Source of the DNA: Halovenus sp.
GTDB lineage: Archaea; Halobacteriota; Halobacteria; Halobacteriales; Haloarculaceae
Length of the DNA stretch: 22,431 nt
Assembly (NCBI GenBank): GCA_003551265.1
Contig: PUMG01000016.1
Location: forward strand, 1-22,431
Direction of reading: 5' to 3'
How positions within the stretch are numbered: the first letter of the stretch is position 1; every line of letters begins with the position of its first letter. The notes under the pieces were generated by a model, which searched no databases, was not told where the DNA came from, and saw only the letters and a program-made list of their open reading frames with translations. Below, piece after piece: positions 21,526 through 22,431 of the stretch. A program made the translations under genes and the position numbers.

Positions 21526-22431
21526 TTACGGAATTGGGTCGTTGATGTCAGGTCTGTTTCCGAGCGTCAGTTCGACGATTTCGCGTTCGCCGTCGCGAAC
21601 GATTTCGACCTCTATGGTGTCACCGGGGCTGGTTTCGAGCGCGAGAAACGCCGAGAGCCGTTCCTGGTCCTGGATGTCCCAGTCCTCCATACGGACGATG
21701 ACGTCACCGCCGATGAGCACCTCCTGCCCGTCGACGAACTCCTCGTCAGTCGACCCCTGCAGAACGCCGTCGGCGGCCTCACCCTCGACGACATCGTGGA
21801 CGTACACGCCCCAGGCCACTGGTAGATCGTTCGCCTCGATGAGTGCCGGTCTGACGTCGACCAGGCGGATACCCATGTGTGAGTGTTCGTACTCGCCGTG
21901 TTCGATGAGTTCGGGGACGACGTTGTTGACCATCGCTGCGGAGATGGCAAAGCCGACGTTCTCACCCTGTCCGGCGCTGACGACGCCGACAACTTCGCCG
22001 TCGTAGGTGACCAGCGGGCCGCCGCTGTTGCCCGGGTTGAGAGCTGCGTCGGTCTGGATGCCGTCGGCGATGCTGAAATCGCGCCCTGGGACCTGAATGT
22101 TCCGATTTCGGCCGCTGATAACGCCGGTGGTGAACGACCCGGTCAAATCGAAGGGGTTGCCCACGGCAGCGACGGGGGTCCCGACGGCTTTTGGCTCGTC
22201 GACGACGGGCAGGGCTGTTGCGCTGTCTGGTTTCTCCTCGACTTCGAGTACTGCGAGGTCGCTGTGGATGTCCTCACCGACGACTGTCGCTTCGCGCCAT
22301 CCGATGTCGATGAACCAGACGTAGGGGTCATCGCTCTCGGCGATGACGTGTTCGTTGGTCACGAGATAGGAGTCCTGATACACCCACGCCGTGCCACCAC
22401 CAGGACCCAGTTCAGTTCTGACCTCGACGGC
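21526..22431 (-). CDS. HtrA/DegP-type S1C serine protease with PDZ domain, 5' end missing
   Basis: The gene enters from beyond the right edge; 301 residues are visible. The catalytic triad is complete: H28 in TNEHVI, D58 in SDLAVLE, and S136 in ALNPGNSGGPL (numbered from the first visible residue). A PDZ domain covers about 200-290, with VGFAIS and the GVYVHDVVEGEAADGVLQG segment, and GDTIEVEIVRDGE at its end. A GTG at 22383 is not the true start, because homologous sequence (GPGGGTAWVYQDSYLVTN) continues upstream of it. The signal peptide or lipobox expected at the N-terminus lies outside the window. Related enzymes degrade or refold damaged exported proteins. Confidence 0.93.
   Translation of the reverse strand, partial: AVEVRTELGPGGGTAWVYQDSYLVTNEHVIAESDDPYVWFIDIGWREATVVGEDIHSDLAVLEVEEKPDSATALPVVDEPKAVGTPVAAVGNPFDLTGSFTTGVISGRNRNIQVPGRDFSIADGIQTDAALNPGNSGGPLVTYDGEVVGVVSAGQGENVGFAISAAMVNNVVPELIEHGEYEHSHMGIRLVDVRPALIEANDLPVAWGVYVHDVVEGEAADGVLQGSTDEEFVDGQEVLIGGDVIVRMEDWDIQDQERLSAFLALETSPGDTIEVEIVRDGEREIVELTLGNRPDINDPIP

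Noticed and set aside
22383..22383. GTG start for the HtrA-like protease
   Set aside because: The protease fold continues upstream of this codon to the window edge (GPGGGTAW before the first strand), so the gene is truncated by the window.

Overview
This window comes from a haloarchaeon (class Halobacteria). The evidence is GC-rich DNA, very acidic proteins, archaeal ribosomal and RNA polymerase subunits (S13, S4, S11, Rpo3, L18e, L13, S9, Rpo10, Rpo6, S2), three tRNA genes without an encoded CCA end, many genes with TATA-like boxes about 27 bp before the start codon (leaderless transcripts), and several small families known mainly from Halobacteria. No transposase, CRISPR array, prophage or rRNA is visible.

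Layout. (1) 1-271: the start of a minus-strand membrane protein resembling haloarchaeal potassium-channel proteins. (2) 272-2874: a conserved palindromic element and a TATA box, then a large one-pass membrane protein with a C-terminal PQQ/BamB-type beta-propeller. (3) 2927-4456: tRNA-Leu(UAA), a pair of related hairpins, a DUF5813-like gene and an overlapping sugar-isomerase-type TIM barrel. (4) 4491-5789: trkA with two small stand-alone Lrp/AsnC ligand-binding-domain genes, one downstream and one divergent. (5) 5810-8074: a two-gene minus operon of haloarchaeal unknowns, then an FAD/NAD oxidoreductase with a second copy of the palindromic element upstream. (6) 8264-11218: two tiny overlapping membrane-protein genes, then an mrp-flavoprotein operon. 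(7) 11321-13420: a PAS-GAF histidine kinase with a degenerate receiver and an internal 48-bp tandem repeat. (8) 13586-19757: tRNA-Ser(GCU), rps13, rps4, rps11, rpo3, tRNA-Leu(CAG), rpl18e, rpl13, rps9, rpo10, rpo6, eno, rps2. (9) 19824-22431: a DUF5518 membrane protein, a GT87 glycosyltransferase and the 3' part of an HtrA-type protease.

The ribosomal block is a housekeeping superoperon. It couples translation, transcription and glycolysis genes and is punctuated by tRNAs that are probably cut from the same transcript. Its genes overlap by 1-7 nt or are nearly adjacent, which suggests tight translational coupling. Potassium handling is a second theme: the channel-like fragment, TrkA, and possibly the Lrp-like proteins beside trkA. 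The remaining genes look like separate short units with their own promoters.

The least ordinary items are the 51-bp element found twice at 82% ungapped identity, the propeller protein with a cytoplasmic domain ahead of an internal twin-arginine-like anchor, the repeat-expanded histidine kinase, and the small membrane-protein pair. No complete new defence or mobile system was recognised.
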